Part shown: piece by piece, positions 17,218 to 25,957 of the stretch
Numbering within the stretch: position 1 is the first letter of the stretch
Layout of the letters: every line of letters begins with the position of its first letter
DNA from: Streptococcus gallolyticus
GTDB taxonomy: Bacteria > Bacillota > Bacilli > Lactobacillales > Streptococcaceae
Direction of reading: 5' to 3'
NCBI GenBank assembly: GCA_019794795.1
Contig: JAIMFC010000007.1
Location: 62,001 to 126,000, forward strand
Length of the DNA stretch: 64,000 nucleotides
Notes under the pieces: generated by a model
Seen by the model: the letters and a program-made list of their open reading frames with translations, nothing else
Database searches by the model: none
What the model was told of the DNA's origin: nothing
Translations under genes and position numbers: made by a program

Positions 17218-17748
17218 TTATTTTTTTTCTGAAATTGGGGCAAGTTGCATGAACATTTGGCGTCCATCCATCTTAGCACGTTGTTCGATAATCGCTACAT
17301 CTTGAGTAGCTTCAGCGAACTCTGCCAAGACTTTCGCTCCAACTTCCTTGTGCGTAATCATCCGACCCTTAAATCGAATAGATACTTTGACCTTGTTTCC
17401 TTTTTCAAGGAATTTGCGGGCATTACGAAGTTTGGTATCAAAGTCACCCTTATCAATCGTTGGACTCAAGCGAACTTCTTTAACAGTAACAACGGTTTGT
17501 TTCTTACGTTGTTCTTTCTGTTTCTTCTGATACTCAAATTTGAACTTGCCATAGTCCATAATCTTCGCAACAGGTGGTTTAGCTTGCGGTTGGATCAGAA
17601 CCAAGTCAACATTAGCCGCGTCAGCCAAAGCTTGCGCTTCGTTGAGTGGTTTGATACCTAACTGTTCACCCTCGATACCGATAAGACGAACTTCACGCAC
17701 ACGAATTTCATCATTGATGAACAAATCTTGCTTTGCTATGGTATTCAC
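17218..17748 (-). CDS. infC: Translation initiation factor IF-3
   Basis: Factor that binds the 30S subunit, prevents 70S formation and proofreads start codons. It has 176 residues from the first in-frame GTG at 17748. N-domain [14 protein letters not shown], linker and C-domain [29 protein letters not shown] are intact. The start is uncertain. The AGAGG site touches the GTG, which is too close, but stands six bases before an ATA codon (17737-17739) three codons downstream. An ATA start, giving 173 residues, fits the habit of infC genes of using AUU-class codons for autoregulation. Confidence 0.95.
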   Translation of the reverse strand: MNTIAKQDLFINDEIRVREVRLIGIEGEQLGIKPLNEAQALADAANVDLVLIQPQAKPPVAKIMDYGKFKFEYQKKQKEQRKKQTVVTVKEVRLSPTIDKGDFDTKLRNARKFLEKGNKVKVSIRFKGRMITHKEVGAKVLAEFAEATQDVAIIEQRAKMDGRQMFMQLAPISEKK

Positions 17749-17777
17749 CTCTTTATAATTTTTTAGAGAAAAACGAA

Positions 17778-17799
17778 ACGGACTTGCTCACAAGTCCGT
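17778..17799 (-). terminator. Attenuator-type terminator in infC leader
   Basis: ACGGACTTGTG and AGCAAGTCCGT form a hairpin followed by TTCGTTTTTC, 30 bases before infC. Upstream, the 95-base leader contains GCAGAAG / CTTCTCGCC segments that can pair. This is the position of the L20-responsive leader in other Firmicutes; I infer the same role but have not matched the RNA fold in detail. Confidence 0.65.
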
Positions 17800-17896
17800 C
17801 CCTACATTATCATTTCAAAAGAAATTGTAACCGTAGAGCCAGACAACGTTAGTCGCAAGGCGAGAAGCTCTCACTTCTGCTTTTCTCATTGTTACT

Positions 17897-17925
17897 AGTA
17901 TATCAGTAGATTTTCTACTTGTCAA
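17897..17925 (-). promoter_or_regulatory. Promoter of infC operon
   Basis: TTGACA (17920-17925), 17-base spacer, TATACT (17897-17902). The -35 overlaps the last codons of cmk, so the ribosomal operon has its own start as well as any read-through from cmk. Confidence 0.82.
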
Positions 17926-18592
17926 GAATTTCTTTTGCTTTTTCTGAAATAAATTGAACCACACCTTCAATAGACACACCTGTCGTATCAAAAGTAATGG
18001 AGTCATCAGCTGGTTTCAAGGGAGAAACTTCACGGTGACTGTCCTTATAATCACGCGCTGCAATTTCTTCCTTAAGCGTTTCTAAGTCTGTTGGAATCCC
18101 TTTTTCTTGATTTTCCTTAAAGCGACGTAGGGCCCGTTCTTCCACAGAAGCCACCAAGAAAATCTTCAATTGTGCTTCTGGCAGGACAACCGTACCGATA
18201 TCACGACCATCCATGACAATGCCACCTTGAGCAGCAATCCGACGTTGTTGTGCAACCAATTCCTCTCGAATTTCTGGAATGGCTGAAACCCAAGAAACAT
18301 TATTAGTCACATCATTTTGACGAATAGCCAAGCTGACATCACAATCTCCAAGAAAAACTAGTGCAGTACCGTCTGCTGCTTTCCCGAAGCTAATAGGATG
18401 AGTCGATAACTCTTCTAACATTTGAGGCACTTGTTCTCGGCTCAAGTTATTTTTGAGAGCCAAATAAGTGGCACAACGATACATAGCCCCTGTATCTAGA
18501 TAGGTATATCCTAAGTTTTTAGCAATAATTTTTGCAACTGTACTTTTACCGCTTGAAGCAGGTCCGTCAATTGCGATTTGAATAGATTTCAT
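17915..18592 (-). CDS. cmk: Cytidylate kinase Cmk
   Basis: Phosphorylates CMP and dCMP with ATP, 225 residues. P-loop [11 protein letters not shown] at residues 9-19, TGAMYR substrate motif and [11 protein letters not shown]. It lies eight bases after the LysM gene with AAGGAG before the ATG. Confidence 0.97.
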   Translation of the reverse strand: MKSIQIAIDGPASSGKSTVAKIIAKNLGYTYLDTGAMYRCATYLALKNNLSREQVPQMLEELSTHPISFGKAADGTALVFLGDCDVSLAIRQNDVTNNVSWVSAIPEIREELVAQQRRIAAQGGIVMDGRDIGTVVLPEAQLKIFLVASVEERALRRFKENQEKGIPTDLETLKEEIAARDYKDSHREVSPLKPADDSITFDTTGVSIEGVVQFISEKAKEILDK

Positions 18593-18600
18593 GTGACTCC

Positions 18601-19092
18601 TTATTTAATACGGACAATGTCACCTGGGTTGGCAAACCAAGAACCTGTTGACATTTTGTCTGGATTGAGGCTTTCCAATTCTGCAATCGAAATACCAGCA
18701 CGTGCAGCAATAGAAGCTTCTCCCTCACCAGCATTCACTGTTAAAGTTGAACCATCCGCTGCGGACGTAGTTGTTGAACTAGAACTTGTCTCCTCTGTTG
18801 AAGCTTCTGTGCTACTTTCTTCCGTACTTGTAGAAGACTCAGTGGTCGTTGACGAACTTGATTTGGCTGCATTGCTCGCATTGTAAAACTCTTGACTTGA
18901 ATTGGTTTTACTACCTCCGCTTGAAAGGTAGATTGATAAAGCAATAATAGCAATCACTAGCACGACAAAAATACTCATCAAAATTGTAAAAATGGTTGTA
19001 CTAGCTTTTTTACGACCGCTACGGCTCCGACGAGAAGCCTCTCCATTATCAACTGTTTCGTAAATTTCTTCATTCCATGGTTCTTGTGACAT
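18601..19092 (-). CDS. Membrane-anchored LysM-domain protein
   Basis: A 163-residue type II membrane protein of the SAG1386/EF1546 surface family. The basic cytoplasmic head (about 1-30) is followed by one span [21 protein letters not shown], then a Ser/Thr/Glu-rich wall-spanning linker (about 60-110). A C-terminal LysM-like module ([20 protein letters not shown]...NPGDIVRIK) should bind peptidoglycan. Its AAGGAG site overlaps the -35 box of the divergent ferredoxin gene. Confidence 0.85.
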   Translation of the reverse strand: MSQEPWNEEIYETVDNGEASRRSRSGRKKASTTIFTILMSIFVVLVIAIIALSIYLSSGGSKTNSSQEFYNASNAAKSSSSTTTESSTSTEESSTEASTEETSSSSTTTSAADGSTLTVNAGEGEASIAARAGISIAELESLNPDKMSTGSWFANPGDIVRIK

Positions 19093-19106
19093 TTGACGAT
19101 TTCTCC

Positions 19107-19135
19107 TTGTGTTTTCTATAAATATTGATTACAAT
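19107..19135 (+). promoter_or_regulatory. Ferredoxin promoter, placed for a leaderless transcript
   Basis: TTGTGT (19107-19112), 17-base spacer, TACAAT (19130-19135). The ATG follows after six bases and is the predicted transcription start. The -35 coincides with the ribosome binding site of the divergent LysM gene. Confidence 0.68.
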
Positions 19136-19141
19136 AGCAGT

Positions 19142-19339
19142 ATGAACATTAAATTATTTCCTGAAAAATGTATTGCCTGTGGGCTCTGCCAAACTTATTC
19201 ACCTGCTTTTGACTACGATGATGAGGGAATTGTTGTTTTCTCTAATCATCCAGATAGACGTGAAGCAGTATTGTCGGATGACTCTGACCTGCTCTTAGCT
19301 AGCAAATCTTGCCCGACAAAAGCTATTCAGATTGACTAA
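19142..19339 (+). CDS. 4Fe-4S ferredoxin
   Basis: Small electron carrier, 65 residues from the ATG at 19142. Cluster ligands are in CIACGLC near the N-terminus with a further Cys in SKSCPTKAI at the end; the middle is acidic (FDYDDEG, DDSDL). There is no Shine-Dalgarno sequence and the -10 box lies six bases upstream, so it is probably leaderless. The frame extends upstream to 19109 but those codons lie in the promoter. Its stop overlaps the convergent ebsA stop by four bases. Confidence 0.9.
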   Translation: MNIKLFPEKCIACGLCQTYSPAFDYDDEGIVVFSNHPDRREAVLSDDSDLLLASKSCPTKAIQID

Positions 19340-19812
19340 TTTTTAGGCGCATAATATTCTTCAAAATAATCTTGTTTGATGAGATGGTCTGATAATTCTA
19401 CTTCTCCAGCAAAATATGGATTCAACGCCAAAGCATTGACAAAGTATTTTTTAGGCCATTTTCTCATATAAAAAATCTTACCATTTGGGTATTGGCGACA
19501 AAACAGTTCAATAGACAAATAAGTCACTGAAATTTTTTCAATCTCTGCAATAGGGATTTTTTTTATTGCCAAAGGATTAACCGACGCAATCTCCAAATTC
19601 TCATCTTCAATGACAAAGTATCTGTGTAGCCCAACTAAAGCCAGTAGGATAAAGACCCCGAACATGGCTAAAATAGAACGCGATACCTGTAATTTTTCAA
19701 AGAGCATAGAAAGTCCAATAAAAAAAAGTGACAGCACTGCTGACCAGTAAATAATGGACCAGGACAACTCGGGTTGCCAATGATAGCGCATCTTACCAAA
19801 TATTTTTATCAT
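19336..19812 (-). CDS. EbsA family membrane protein
   Basis: A 158-residue protein with two N-terminal membrane spans (SIIYWSAVLSLFFIGLSML and SILAMFGVFILLALVGL) and a cytoplasmic C-domain. It resembles the EbsA family, annotated as pore-forming in streptococci on weak grounds. GGAGGAAGACC precedes the ATG. Its place next to ferredoxin and cmk is conserved in streptococci. The molecular role is not known. Confidence 0.7.
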   Translation of the reverse strand: MIKIFGKMRYHWQPELSWSIIYWSAVLSLFFIGLSMLFEKLQVSRSILAMFGVFILLALVGLHRYFVIEDENLEIASVNPLAIKKIPIAEIEKISVTYLSIELFCRQYPNGKIFYMRKWPKKYFVNALALNPYFAGEVELSDHLIKQDYFEEYYAPKN

Positions 19813-20037
19813 GGTCTTCCTCCTCCCTATTATTTTAGCATAAAGAGGGGAATTTTACCATGCAATTCTTTTGGAGAAAGAGATTTTTCTAACAAAAAAA
19901 GTGTCAGCTAATAATCACGATAGACCATCATCAGAACACCTAAACTTTTCAAATTTATACGGTCAATTCGATCAACCTCAAAAAAAGAGAGAAAATGGAG
20001 AAAGATGTGCTATTAAACTGGAAAAGCTTTTTAACAA

Positions 20038-20071
20038 CATAAATTTAGGAGTTGGACTTTTGCCCAGCTCC
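20038..20071 (+). repeat. 34-bp hairpin repeat, copy 2; 305-bp gap
   Basis: ATAAATTTAGGAGTTGGACTT then TTGCCCAGCTCC, matching copy 1 at 917-950 except in the loop, and in opposite orientation. The remainder of 19813-20117 is AT-rich and shows no gene I can support; a second small hairpin, GGTTG..CAACC, lies at about 20098-20112 after the secreted-protein gene. Confidence 0.55.
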
Positions 20072-20117
20072 TAATTGGTATTATGAGACAGCTACTAAGG
20101 TTGACAGACAACCCTAA

Positions 20118-21290
20118 CTAGCCTACAAATTGAATAATGCTGGAAACAATTCCATACGCGTTATCCCAATCTTGTGATGGGTTTAAACCAGTAACACTAC
20201 CACTGATTACCACTTGATTAATATTCCCTGTTGCTACAATACCTGGATTCGTTCGAAATTCATGTGTTCCCCAAGTCTTATTAGCTTGGTACACACCATT
20301 TGCTTTGAGCTTAATATTGGAGAAGACTGCCTTTAGACTATCTCCATTTTTACGACCTGCCCCCTCTACTCGTAGAGCAATATCTGTCCGATTAGCCATT
20401 GCTGCATTGCGTCCTTGTGCAACGGCTGCACCATTTATGTAGGCTGTATAATTTCCATCTTTTTGGACAGCTAACATTAAATGATAGGTTGCTCCTTTAT
20501 TTTGGGCATAGAGATTAGTCCACTGATAAGTTTGCCCACCTGCATTATTATTACCGATGTTTTCAACCATAAAGGACGTTTTTCCTGTATGTGGAGCACG
20601 GGCAGCTACATCATATTGTAAGCCAAAGCTGATAGCAGAAACTGGACTAACAGCTAAAATCTTTGCATGATAACCTGTTCCAGATCCCGTTAAAGAGACA
20701 TCTGCTTCTATAGTGTATTGTGAACCTGTATTTTCAATAGTGTTATTCCCTGAGGGAAGTGCTTCATAATATTGTGTGCGAATAGGAACTCCCACTTGGA
20801 TAGCGTTTAGTTTAACACCTTCTTGCTTCCAACCATGTTGTGGCAACACATTATATTCATTTGTATCTGTTGTCAAATGATGAAGTCCACGTAGCCCTTT
20901 GTTGTACACACGGTAAATAGCAGCATCACCGCCTGAATAAAAGACAGGTCTTCCCCCATTATCCTTTTTCCAACCATGCTTGCTTGTTAATACATTCACC
21001 TCATTGGTATCAGTTGTATACAAATGATTTTGCAACCCAGGATTATAAAGGTGATATACAGGAGAACCTTGACCTGCATCAGGAGCATACCATGACTCTC
21101 CCTCATATCCCCATCCGTGCTGTCTAAATAGGACCTCTTTTTCATTTGCATCTGCAGTGTACAGATGCTCTCCATTACGATTATTATATAGACGATAAAT
21201 AGTCGTATTAGCTTGTACTTCTATTGATAAAAACATTGCAAATACAACTGACAAGCAGAGCAATAGTTTGATTAATTTTATATTTTTCAT
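20118..21290 (-). CDS. Secreted protein with three DUF5648 repeats and a lectin-like domain
   Basis: A 390-residue exported protein. The signal peptide (1-28, LLLCLSVVFAMFLSIEVQA) is followed by three tandem repeats of about 45 residues (about 32-77, 78-122, 123-166). Each has the pattern YRLYN..xxEHLYTADxNEKxVL..HGWxxEG, the DUF5648 signature found in secreted lysozymes and adhesins. Residues 170-390 look like a concanavalin-type beta-sandwich (NGNYTAYINGAAVAQGRN-like strand pattern, ALRVEGAGRKNGDSLKAVFSNIKL). No LPXTG, LysM or choline-binding anchor is visible, so it is either released or held by its repeats. Last gene beyond the rhamnan cluster; an adhesin or glycan-binding role is only a guess. 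Confidence 0.75.
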   Translation of the reverse strand: MKNIKLIKLLLCLSVVFAMFLSIEVQANTTIYRLYNNRNGEHLYTADANEKEVLFRQHGWGYEGESWYAPDAGQGSPVYHLYNPGLQNHLYTTDTNEVNVLTSKHGWKKDNGGRPVFYSGGDAAIYRVYNKGLRGLHHLTTDTNEYNVLPQHGWKQEGVKLNAIQVGVPIRTQYYEALPSGNNTIENTGSQYTIEADVSLTGSGTGYHAKILAVSPVSAISFGLQYDVAARAPHTGKTSFMVENIGNNNAGGQTYQWTNLYAQNKGATYHLMLAVQKDGNYTAYINGAAVAQGRNAAMANRTDIALRVEGAGRKNGDSLKAVFSNIKLKANGVYQANKTWGTHEFRTNPGIVATGNINQVVISGSVTGLNPSQDWDNAYGIVSSIIQFVG

Positions 21291-21309
21291 AAAACCCCTT
21301 TTTTATTTA

Positions 21310-21338
21310 AGCTTACACAAAAAGAAAGTCTATATCAA
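21310..21338 (-). promoter_or_regulatory. Promoter of the DUF5648 secreted-protein gene
   Basis: TTGATA (21333-21338), 17-base spacer, TAAGCT (21310-21315). AAAGGGG stands before the ATG. The gene is therefore probably expressed apart from the membrane-protein pair upstream. Confidence 0.6.
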
Positions 21339-21353
21339 TGAATTTTCTTACCG

Positions 21354-22868
21354 TTACTGAGGCATTCGCTTGTATAACTTATCAAATCCAACCCCAGCTA
21401 TCGGAATCAACAAGTAGACATACGGATAGACATATTGACTTTTGGTTTCCCAAATGAGATGGAAGAGAAAACCTGCTGATAAATAGATAAGGATTGCTAA
21501 GAATACATTCCGACCCTGATATTTTCCAAATAACTCTATTGTCCCTAAAAGGCTCAATCCATAAAGAATTGGTAAAAGACTGGCTGAATAGACATAAAGG
21601 ATGTCTAATAACCTCCCTCCCTCATAAACAGAAGTCATGATCGAGCCTTCCACCTTTTGTCCCTCAACTTTAGAGCGAGGTAAGGGACCAGACCATACTG
21701 ATTGAAATAGCCCGTCTGTCCATGTCGAAACCAATTTATTTTTGAAAAATTTAATCGTATAAGCAGGGTTATTTTTCATATACTGGAGACGCTCACCAAG
21801 TTTCTTCTGACTTGCTTGCGTGATTTGTTCTGCATTTCCTTCGTTCTCCGTATAAACATTTTCCACATAAGCATCATACCAACCTGGGATACGATTATAG
21901 ACTGGATTATCATCTAATCCCATAGCAATCCATGCTATTTTAGGCTCCCCTTGCAGTTTCGCTCCTGTCAAATCTTTATAATAAGTAATCAGTCCCCAAT
22001 TAGTCCCCATTGGTACGACGATGACAAGAATAGTCAGCAACAAACTCCTATGATAATGATTTTGAAGAAAATCCAAAAAGAGTAATAAACAAATGGATAG
22101 TAGCAAAAGTAGATTATTACTACGAATTAGATAGGCCATTGACAAACTAGATAGGGTCAAAACAGAAGCCAGCAAACTTCGATGTTGAAGATAAGCCTGC
22201 AAACCTAGCAAAGCTAGTAAAACAAAAAATAAGCTATAGGTTAAACCATAAACAAATAAAATATAGAAAATTTGCGGCAAAAACAAGAAGGATAGCACAA
22301 TCGTTGCTTGAGCCACCTTGGTTTTTGGAAACTGTCTACGGACCAACCAATAAAGCAGGAGGTTATCTAACATGGCAAATACTAAATTTATATAGAAAAA
22401 TATTTGAACATTTTTTTCGCCAAAGAAATGCAGAAAAATCCTTTCAAATGTAACCAACCCTAGCTGGTGGGGATATTTAAAAATATATCCATAAACCGAT
22501 GTAAGAGGAGAATATTCATTCCGATTGATGGCTCTAGCCGCCTCCAAAACAGCCAAAGCATCATGACGCAAGATATTATTTTGATGAATAATCAAAATAA
22601 TCCCCATTGCTAGATAGAACAAAAATCCGCCTAAAAGTAAATATGCCGCATCTAACTTTATTAAAGCGCAAAGAATCAAAAATAAAACTAGCCCAAACAG
22701 AGAGAGCCCCAGCCAAAACCAGAGGTTATTCTTTTCGATGATTGCCATCTCTGACCCATCCATTGGTAACCGTGTATGATAAAAAATGGAAGCTAAAGTT
22801 AGGCAGGATAAGAGCCCAACAGACCAGATCAAAACACTGTTTCCCAATAATTTACCTAAATACTTCAT
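21354..22868 (-). CDS. Multi-span membrane protein, probable GT-C type glycosyltransferase
   Basis: A 504-residue integral membrane protein with roughly 11-13 hydrophobic spans. A large extracellular loop lies after the first spans (VLEAARAINRNEYSPLTSVYGYIFKYPHQLG), followed by a second loop at about 310-400 (GLDDNPVYNRIPGWYDAYVENVYTENEG). This layout is that of GT-C/ArnT-like enzymes that use a polyprenyl-phosphate sugar donor. Together with the preceding membrane gene it probably decorates the rhamnan. Donor and acceptor are unknown. Confidence 0.65.
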   Translation of the reverse strand: MKYLGKLLGNSVLIWSVGLLSCLTLASIFYHTRLPMDGSEMAIIEKNNLWFWLGLSLFGLVLFLILCALIKLDAAYLLLGGFLFYLAMGIILIIHQNNILRHDALAVLEAARAINRNEYSPLTSVYGYIFKYPHQLGLVTFERIFLHFFGEKNVQIFFYINLVFAMLDNLLLYWLVRRQFPKTKVAQATIVLSFLFLPQIFYILFVYGLTYSLFFVLLALLGLQAYLQHRSLLASVLTLSSLSMAYLIRSNNLLLLLSICLLLFLDFLQNHYHRSLLLTILVIVVPMGTNWGLITYYKDLTGAKLQGEPKIAWIAMGLDDNPVYNRIPGWYDAYVENVYTENEGNAEQITQASQKKLGERLQYMKNNPAYTIKFFKNKLVSTWTDGLFQSVWSGPLPRSKVEGQKVEGSIMTSVYEGGRLLDILYVYSASLLPILYGLSLLGTIELFGKYQGRNVFLAILIYLSAGFLFHLIWETKSQYVYPYVYLLIPIAGVGFDKLYKRMPQ

Positions 22869-22869
22869 A

Positions 22870-24135
22870 TCACTCTTTTCCTAAATAAACCCTTTCTTCC
22901 CTCATATTTTTTTGGCATAGGAAGATATAAATCATAAGAAATAGAAAACTCATATACAATAAGAAATATGTCCGTTTTCCAGAAGCAAATACTGTTGGAG
23001 AAAAACCAATCATTAGGCGTGTGCAAATTCCTATCGTTAATACTAAGATAGCAAATAAAGACTGTAGCTTATCTGAAAATAAGGCATATAGAACCCCTAG
23101 CACACAGAGAATTCCTACCATAAAAACAACTACATTATCTAGTAAGAAGATTCCTTGTGAAGCCGCCATATCTGCTCGATGACGATAAGCAAGAACTGAA
23201 GCAAACGGAAACCATGTTCCTACAACAGGAATTAGAGGAAGGACTATTAGCAAGGATAACTTCTTTCTTCCATGATATAGACATATCATAAGTAAAAATA
23301 ATAGGAAGACTAAATATGGTAAATTCGCTTCAAAAAATAAGGTATTCATCGTATCAGTGAACCCAAGTTTGATTTTTGTCAATGTCGATAATTCTTTAAA
23401 TTGAGGGAAAAATCGTTTTATTTCAATGGCTGTTCGAACTTTATTTCCCGGTGAAATAAAAATATTTACAAAACTTAAAAAAGAAAGGGACAAGGGGATG
23501 AGGGCAAATCGAAGCTTAGAATCTTCTTTTTTATAAACTCTAAAAAATACTCCCCAAAGAAATAGGCTCCCTAGTATGACACAAGCGAGCTGTTCCTGAT
23601 TGGCTGCATAGATTAAACTAAGTAACCCCAATAGATAGAGCTTAATAGAAAATTTTTCTCCTCGGAAGCGTTTGGAAAATAGATAAACTACTATTAAAAA
23701 AGCTGCATACGGAAATATATAATTTGTCGTCGTCGCAATCCAACCGGCATCTTTGTAAACCTCTTTAGGTACTATCCACAAAAATCCAAAAGATAGTAGC
23801 AGTGTCCGATAATCTAACTTATGAAGTGGGCTGAATATCATACTTGGAAGAATACTTGCTGTACTGAATGCCAGTGCGACTAAGCATTTCCATAAAACTG
23901 GAAACTGAACAAGGATAATTAGGACCACTTCGATTAGAGTCCGAGAGGTCCATTCTTGATAACGTTTTACTGAAAATGCAAATACATCATGATGATAAAT
24001 ATTGCGTATACAATGCAAGAACCAAGCGTCATCATTTTGATAGTCAAACTTTATGAGTAAAAAATATAGAAACCAAGTGATGACAATCATTCCCATCACT
24101 TGTAGAGATTTCTTATCTAGGCTATTATTTTTCAT
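22870..24135 (-). CDS. DUF6056-like multi-span membrane protein
   Basis: A 421-residue polytopic membrane protein with about ten spans. The first outer loop FDYQNDDAWFLHCIRNIYHHDVFAFSVKRYQEWTSR carries the acidic pair DD seen in GT-C and DUF6056 proteins. GGAGGAAAT precedes the ATG and its stop abuts the next gene by one base. It is transcribed from a promoter nested in the preceding terminator. Its likely role is glycosyl transfer on the cell-wall polysaccharide, inferred from fold and place. Confidence 0.6.
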   Translation of the reverse strand: MKNNSLDKKSLQVMGMIVITWFLYFLLIKFDYQNDDAWFLHCIRNIYHHDVFAFSVKRYQEWTSRTLIEVVLIILVQFPVLWKCLVALAFSTASILPSMIFSPLHKLDYRTLLLSFGFLWIVPKEVYKDAGWIATTTNYIFPYAAFLIVVYLFSKRFRGEKFSIKLYLLGLLSLIYAANQEQLACVILGSLFLWGVFFRVYKKEDSKLRFALIPLSLSFLSFVNIFISPGNKVRTAIEIKRFFPQFKELSTLTKIKLGFTDTMNTLFFEANLPYLVFLLFLLMICLYHGRKKLSLLIVLPLIPVVGTWFPFASVLAYRHRADMAASQGIFLLDNVVVFMVGILCVLGVLYALFSDKLQSLFAILVLTIGICTRLMIGFSPTVFASGKRTYFLLYMSFLFLMIYIFLCQKNMREERVYLGKE

Positions 24136-24177
24136 ATTTCCTCCACTAATTTATATTCTTCTCTTTCTTTATGTTAC

Positions 24178-24219
24178 AGTTTAGTAGAAAAAAGAAGGCT
24201 TGTCAACGCCTTCTTTTTT
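24178..24219 (-). promoter_or_regulatory. Terminator with a promoter nested in its loop
   Basis: On the minus strand AAAAAAGAAGGC (last codons of the sulfatase gene) pairs with GCCTTCTTTTTT around the loop GTTGACAA. The loop supplies TTGACA (24201-24206), and a 17-base spacer later comes TAAACT (24178-24183). So rhamnan-operon transcripts end here and a new transcript for the two membrane genes can begin at the same site. Confidence 0.7.
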
Positions 24220-25846
24220 CTGGTTCTTGAGGTACCTGTGTTTTAGCTGCAAAATATTGATCTAACAAGGTTCGAATAGTTGCATCATTCGTTTCTGAAA
24301 GTGGCGCAATAGCAGAATGGTCTGTACTCAAAAGATAAGCATTATCATAAAAAACTGTATCAAATGAGTTATTATTTTCTTTATAGAAGAATAATGATTG
24401 CCCCAAGAAGTAATTTGGCTCACTAATATCTAAATAATCGAGCACCGTAGGCGCCATACTGAGAGAATTACGTCCTTCTACATCTCGGTCATAATCCAGG
24501 ACTCCCTTGTGATAAATAAAAAGTGGCATGCGATCAAGATCTGAATTTGCTCGTTGATAATTAGGGTAGGCTTTGATAAAATCCTTATCTTGGAAGGTAG
24601 CATGATCTGCTGTGAAAACCAAGATTGTATTCTCTGACAAACCACTTTCGTCAAATTTCTTGATAAATTCATTGAAATAGTAATCAAAATTGTAGAAACG
24701 GTCTAACAGATTCAGACTCCCATCTCCAAAACTCTTATCAGCTGTATCAAAACTCATATGAGTACCATATGTATACATGGCTGTAAAAAATGGTTGATTG
24801 GATTTACTTTGTTTGGAAATTTTCTTAAAGAGCTCTTCAAATGCTGTCTTATCTGTTAAACTGCCGTTCACACCATCTGCTCGCTTGGTATCGTTGACCA
24901 ATTCCTGAAATTTCAGATTCTCTAAATAAGTAGTAAATTGTGTATTAGAAGGCTCTGTATTGATAAATGTTGTTTGATAACCTTGATCTGCAAGAATATC
25001 CTGCATAGAAATCAAGGTATTCGTATCATAATTGTTCAATTGATATCCAGAATATAACTGTCCAATCAAACCACGATAGGTTGCAAAAGTGTGATTATAG
25101 TAATTGGTGAAATTCAATGACTTTTCTTGTAAAGCTTTTAAATGCGGCATCACATTGCGCTCATCATCAATAATATTTTGAGAAAGACCTTCTGCAAAAA
25201 TCAATACAACATTTGGTTTTTCTGGTAAATTTTTTGGTTTTTCAATTGAAGATTGAATTTCTCTTCGATAAAAGTTTTTTGTCTGATCTGGTTGATCTGC
25301 TATAGCCGCAAGCTGCTGCTGATAGACTCTAGCATCTAAACCTAAGCGGTAAACTGCAAAAATAGGGGAGTTGCTATTGCCATACAGAGCAGTCATTGCC
25401 AACTCTAACAAGAGTGCTCCTGATAAAATCCAACTCGTCCGCACTACCTTAAAGTTCAAAAGGTGAATAGGTAGGAGGGTAAAAATAAGAAGAGCGACAA
25501 CTCCCACTCCAATGGGCAGTGCATTTCCTTTTAGTGATTCCAAGGACTCCAAGTTTGTCACCATTACTAGGGTAGTAAAGGAACGTCCAAAAAACATCAC
25601 TAAATTTTGGGCATTGTAAAGAAAAAGCATAACAACATTGAACAAATAAGCTAGCCATTTTGTCCATTTATGTTTTAATTTTAAGAGAGAATTTGTCAAC
25701 ATTGCAATGATGATCAATTCTATCAAGCCCACAATAAAAAATTTCCTACCTCCATTTGAGGTATAAGCTAAACATAAAAGAACCAGTGAAAAAACGTACT
25801 TACTTAGAGTAATTAGTAACACGGTCCTATTTCCTAAACGTTTCAA
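24203..25846 (-). CDS. LTA-synthase-like phosphoglycerol transferase (GacH-like)
   Basis: Membrane phosphoglycerol transferase, 547 residues, with a TTG start at 25846 after GGAGGAAGATATA. About five N-terminal spans are followed by an extracellular sulfatase-fold domain. The active-site pattern is conserved: Glu in VLIFAEGLS, Thr in FATYRGLIG and Asp-His in FTADHATF. In group A streptococci the homologous GacH adds glycerol phosphate to the group carbohydrate; position after rgpF supports the same role. The last codons KRRR form one arm of the terminator. Its first 16 codons are also present as a decayed copy upstream. Confidence 0.82.
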   Translation of the reverse strand: MKRLGNRTVLLITLSKYVFSLVLLCLAYTSNGGRKFFIVGLIELIIIAMLTNSLLKLKHKWTKWLAYLFNVVMLFLYNAQNLVMFFGRSFTTLVMVTNLESLESLKGNALPIGVGVVALLIFTLLPIHLLNFKVVRTSWILSGALLLELAMTALYGNSNSPIFAVYRLGLDARVYQQQLAAIADQPDQTKNFYRREIQSSIEKPKNLPEKPNVVLIFAEGLSQNIIDDERNVMPHLKALQEKSLNFTNYYNHTFATYRGLIGQLYSGYQLNNYDTNTLISMQDILADQGYQTTFINTEPSNTQFTTYLENLKFQELVNDTKRADGVNGSLTDKTAFEELFKKISKQSKSNQPFFTAMYTYGTHMSFDTADKSFGDGSLNLLDRFYNFDYYFNEFIKKFDESGLSENTILVFTADHATFQDKDFIKAYPNYQRANSDLDRMPLFIYHKGVLDYDRDVEGRNSLSMAPTVLDYLDISEPNYFLGQSLFFYKENNNSFDTVFYDNAYLLSTDHSAIAPLSETNDATIRTLLDQYFAAKTQVPQEPEKRRR

Positions 25847-25951
25847 TATATCTTCCTCCTTATTCGTTTCAAAATATACTTAATCGCCCGAGCTGGCCCT
25901 ACAAATATGTATTTGAGTGCTCCTTTGATTCCTCCTAGATGGTCAAAGTTA
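25796..25951 (-). repeat. Tandem duplication, copy adjoining the intact sulfatase gene
   Basis: A 156-bp copy containing the 3' end of rgpF (from VNFDHLGG to the stop) and the ribosome binding site and first 16 codons of the sulfatase gene. It matches 25958-26112 with about six differences. Here the sulfatase start is functional while the rgpF piece has no upstream gene body, so 25857-25951 is a pseudogene fragment. Confidence 0.9.
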
Positions 25952-25957
25952 GCAAAG

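Noticed and set aside
19871-20074. 67-codon plus-strand frame
   Set aside because: TTG start with no clear ribosome binding site, low-complexity sequence, and its end lies in the hairpin repeat. Not a gene I can support.
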